Shown: in pieces, positions 4,684 through 5,280 of the stretch
How the letters are laid out: each line of letters starts with the position of its first letter
Numbering within the stretch: the stretch's first letter is position 1
NCBI GenBank assembly: GCA_902488525.1
Contig: CABTWP010000084.1
Span: 1 to 5,280 of the forward strand
Source: an uncultured Collinsella sp.
GTDB lineage: Bacteria; Actinomycetota; Coriobacteriia; Coriobacteriales; Coriobacteriaceae
Direction of reading: 5' to 3'
DNA: 5,280 nucleotides
Made by a program: the position numbers and the translations under genes
Notes under the pieces: model-generated
Database searches by the model: none
Told to the model about the DNA's origin: nothing
Seen by the model: only the letters and a program-made list of their open reading frames with translations

Positions 4684-5248
4684 TTAGTAGTTGGCTTCGT
4701 AGCCGTTGCCGTCGCCGGTGGGCTCTTCGTAGTAGTCCGAATCGCTTGAATCGCTTGAGTCATCGGAATCGTCAGAGCTGACCGATGAGGTTGCGGTACC
4801 GTTTGCGTAATCGTCAGACGTGTTGTTGTTCAGGTCGCCAATCGTAGAGCTGGAACCATCGGAAAGACCCATGGTGTTGGGACCCTTGGGATCCTTGCCG
4901 GCATCGACGCGCTCCATCATTTCCTTGAGCTCGTCCTCGTAGACAAAGACGTAGCTCACACCGTCGATCATGGTGCTGTCGTCGGCGTACGAGGGCAGGT
5001 TGGCCGAGTAGATACCGTCGACATCCATACCGCGCATGGCGTTGACCGTAGCCACGATATCCTGAACGCTCATATCGGTTACGAGCATATCGGACAGCGA
5101 ATTAACCAGGCCAAAGATCTTCGTGGCATCGAAGTTATTGAGAATCTGGTTGGCAAGGGCGCCAAGCACCTGGCGCTGGTGGCGCATGCGCGTGTAATCG
5201 CCGTCGGCATAGGTGTAGCGGCAGCGGGCATAGGTAAGGGCGGTGGCA
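4684..5248 (-). CDS. LytR-CpsA-Psr (LCP) family cell-wall ligase, C-terminal part, truncated at the contig end
   Basis: LCP proteins are membrane-anchored enzymes acting outside the membrane. They move polyprenyl-phosphate-linked polymers (teichoic acids, capsule or other wall glycans) onto peptidoglycan. Only the last 187 residues are here; the N-terminal membrane helix and most of the LCP domain lie beyond the edge. The family is shown by the catalytic-core stretch ALTYARCRYTYADGDYTRM followed by RHQRQVL (residues 3-28), containing the arginines that bind the lipid phosphate. A helical region and an IYSANLPSY segment (about 92-100) complete the domain. From about residue 127 the protein becomes a low-complexity tail rich in Ser, Asp, Asn and Gly with SSD repeats, ending PTGDGNGYEANY. 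A translation beginning upstream at 5265 would add MCSSD, which comes from adapter sequence and is not part of the protein. Its terminator is probably at 4572-4613. Confidence 0.9.
4739..4774 (-). repeat. 9-base tandem repeat in the LCP tail
   Basis: GAATCGCTT occurs twice in a row (4739-4756) and is followed by two diverged units (4757-4774). On the minus strand these encode Ser-Ser-Asp units in the acidic C-terminal tail. The 9-base period keeps the frame, so gain or loss of units would change tail length only. Confidence 0.7.
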
Positions 5249-5280
5249 AGATCGGAAGAGCACACGTCTGAACTCCAGTC
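5249..5280. other. Illumina TruSeq adapter sequence (artefact)
   Basis: All 32 bases match the standard TruSeq Read 1 3' adapter, beginning AGATCGGAAGAGC and ending CTCCAGTC. This is library-preparation sequence left at the end of the contig, not bacterial DNA. Read on the minus strand it supplies a false start and the artefactual peptide MCSSD in front of the truncated LCP gene. Confidence 0.97.

Noticed and set aside
5249..5265. An N-terminus MCSSD for the LCP protein
   Set aside because: It is encoded by sequencing adapter, not by the genome.

Overview
The window looks like ordinary chromosomal DNA from a GC-rich gut Coriobacteriia bacterium (Actinomycetota), most likely Collinsella or a close relative. 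This assignment rests on the GC-rich codon use, the style of the proteins (an actinobacterial-type phosphohexomutase, and an LCP protein with a Ser/Asp-rich tail) and the strong CCGCCCC-type terminators. It was made by eye without a database search. The last 32 bases (5249-5280) are not biological: they match the Illumina TruSeq adapter, so this is the end of a contig from short-read, probably metagenomic, assembly.

Layout from left to right. Bases 1-176 carry no gene I can defend. A minus-strand phosphoglucomutase/phosphomannomutase-family gene (177-1577) follows, starting at a GTG behind a GTGAGG ribosome binding site. Its upstream gap (1578-1735) holds an inverted repeat and, at the far end, the terminator of the next unit. 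That unit is a two-gene minus-strand operon: a short DtxR/MntR-type metalloregulator (2640-3062) followed after 10 bp by a stand-alone zinc-type homocysteine S-methyltransferase (1736-2629). Divergent from it on the plus strand is peptidase T (pepT, 3183-4430). The 120-bp divergent gap contains a perfect 18-bp palindrome (3117-3134) placed where it could govern both promoters. Downstream of pepT lies a 253-bp convergent gap (4431-4683) with three hairpins: the pepT terminator, a second terminator sitting inside a longer imperfect inverted repeat, and a 12-bp hairpin touching the stop codon of the last gene. That last gene (4684-5248, minus strand) is the C-terminal part of a LytR-CpsA-Psr (LCP) cell-wall ligase, cut off by the contig end.

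How the genes may work together. The phosphohexomutase would make hexose-1-phosphates for nucleotide-sugar and envelope polysaccharide synthesis. The LCP enzyme would attach such polymers to peptidoglycan, though nothing here shows the two are co-regulated. The central block joins a metal-responsive regulator to two metalloenzymes, one making methionine from homocysteine and one releasing amino acids from tripeptides. If the regulator binds the palindrome, this would be a small metal-responsive amino-acid supply module. That is the most interesting hypothesis in the window and it is inference. I found no CRISPR array, prophage, insertion sequence, RNA gene or clearly new system.
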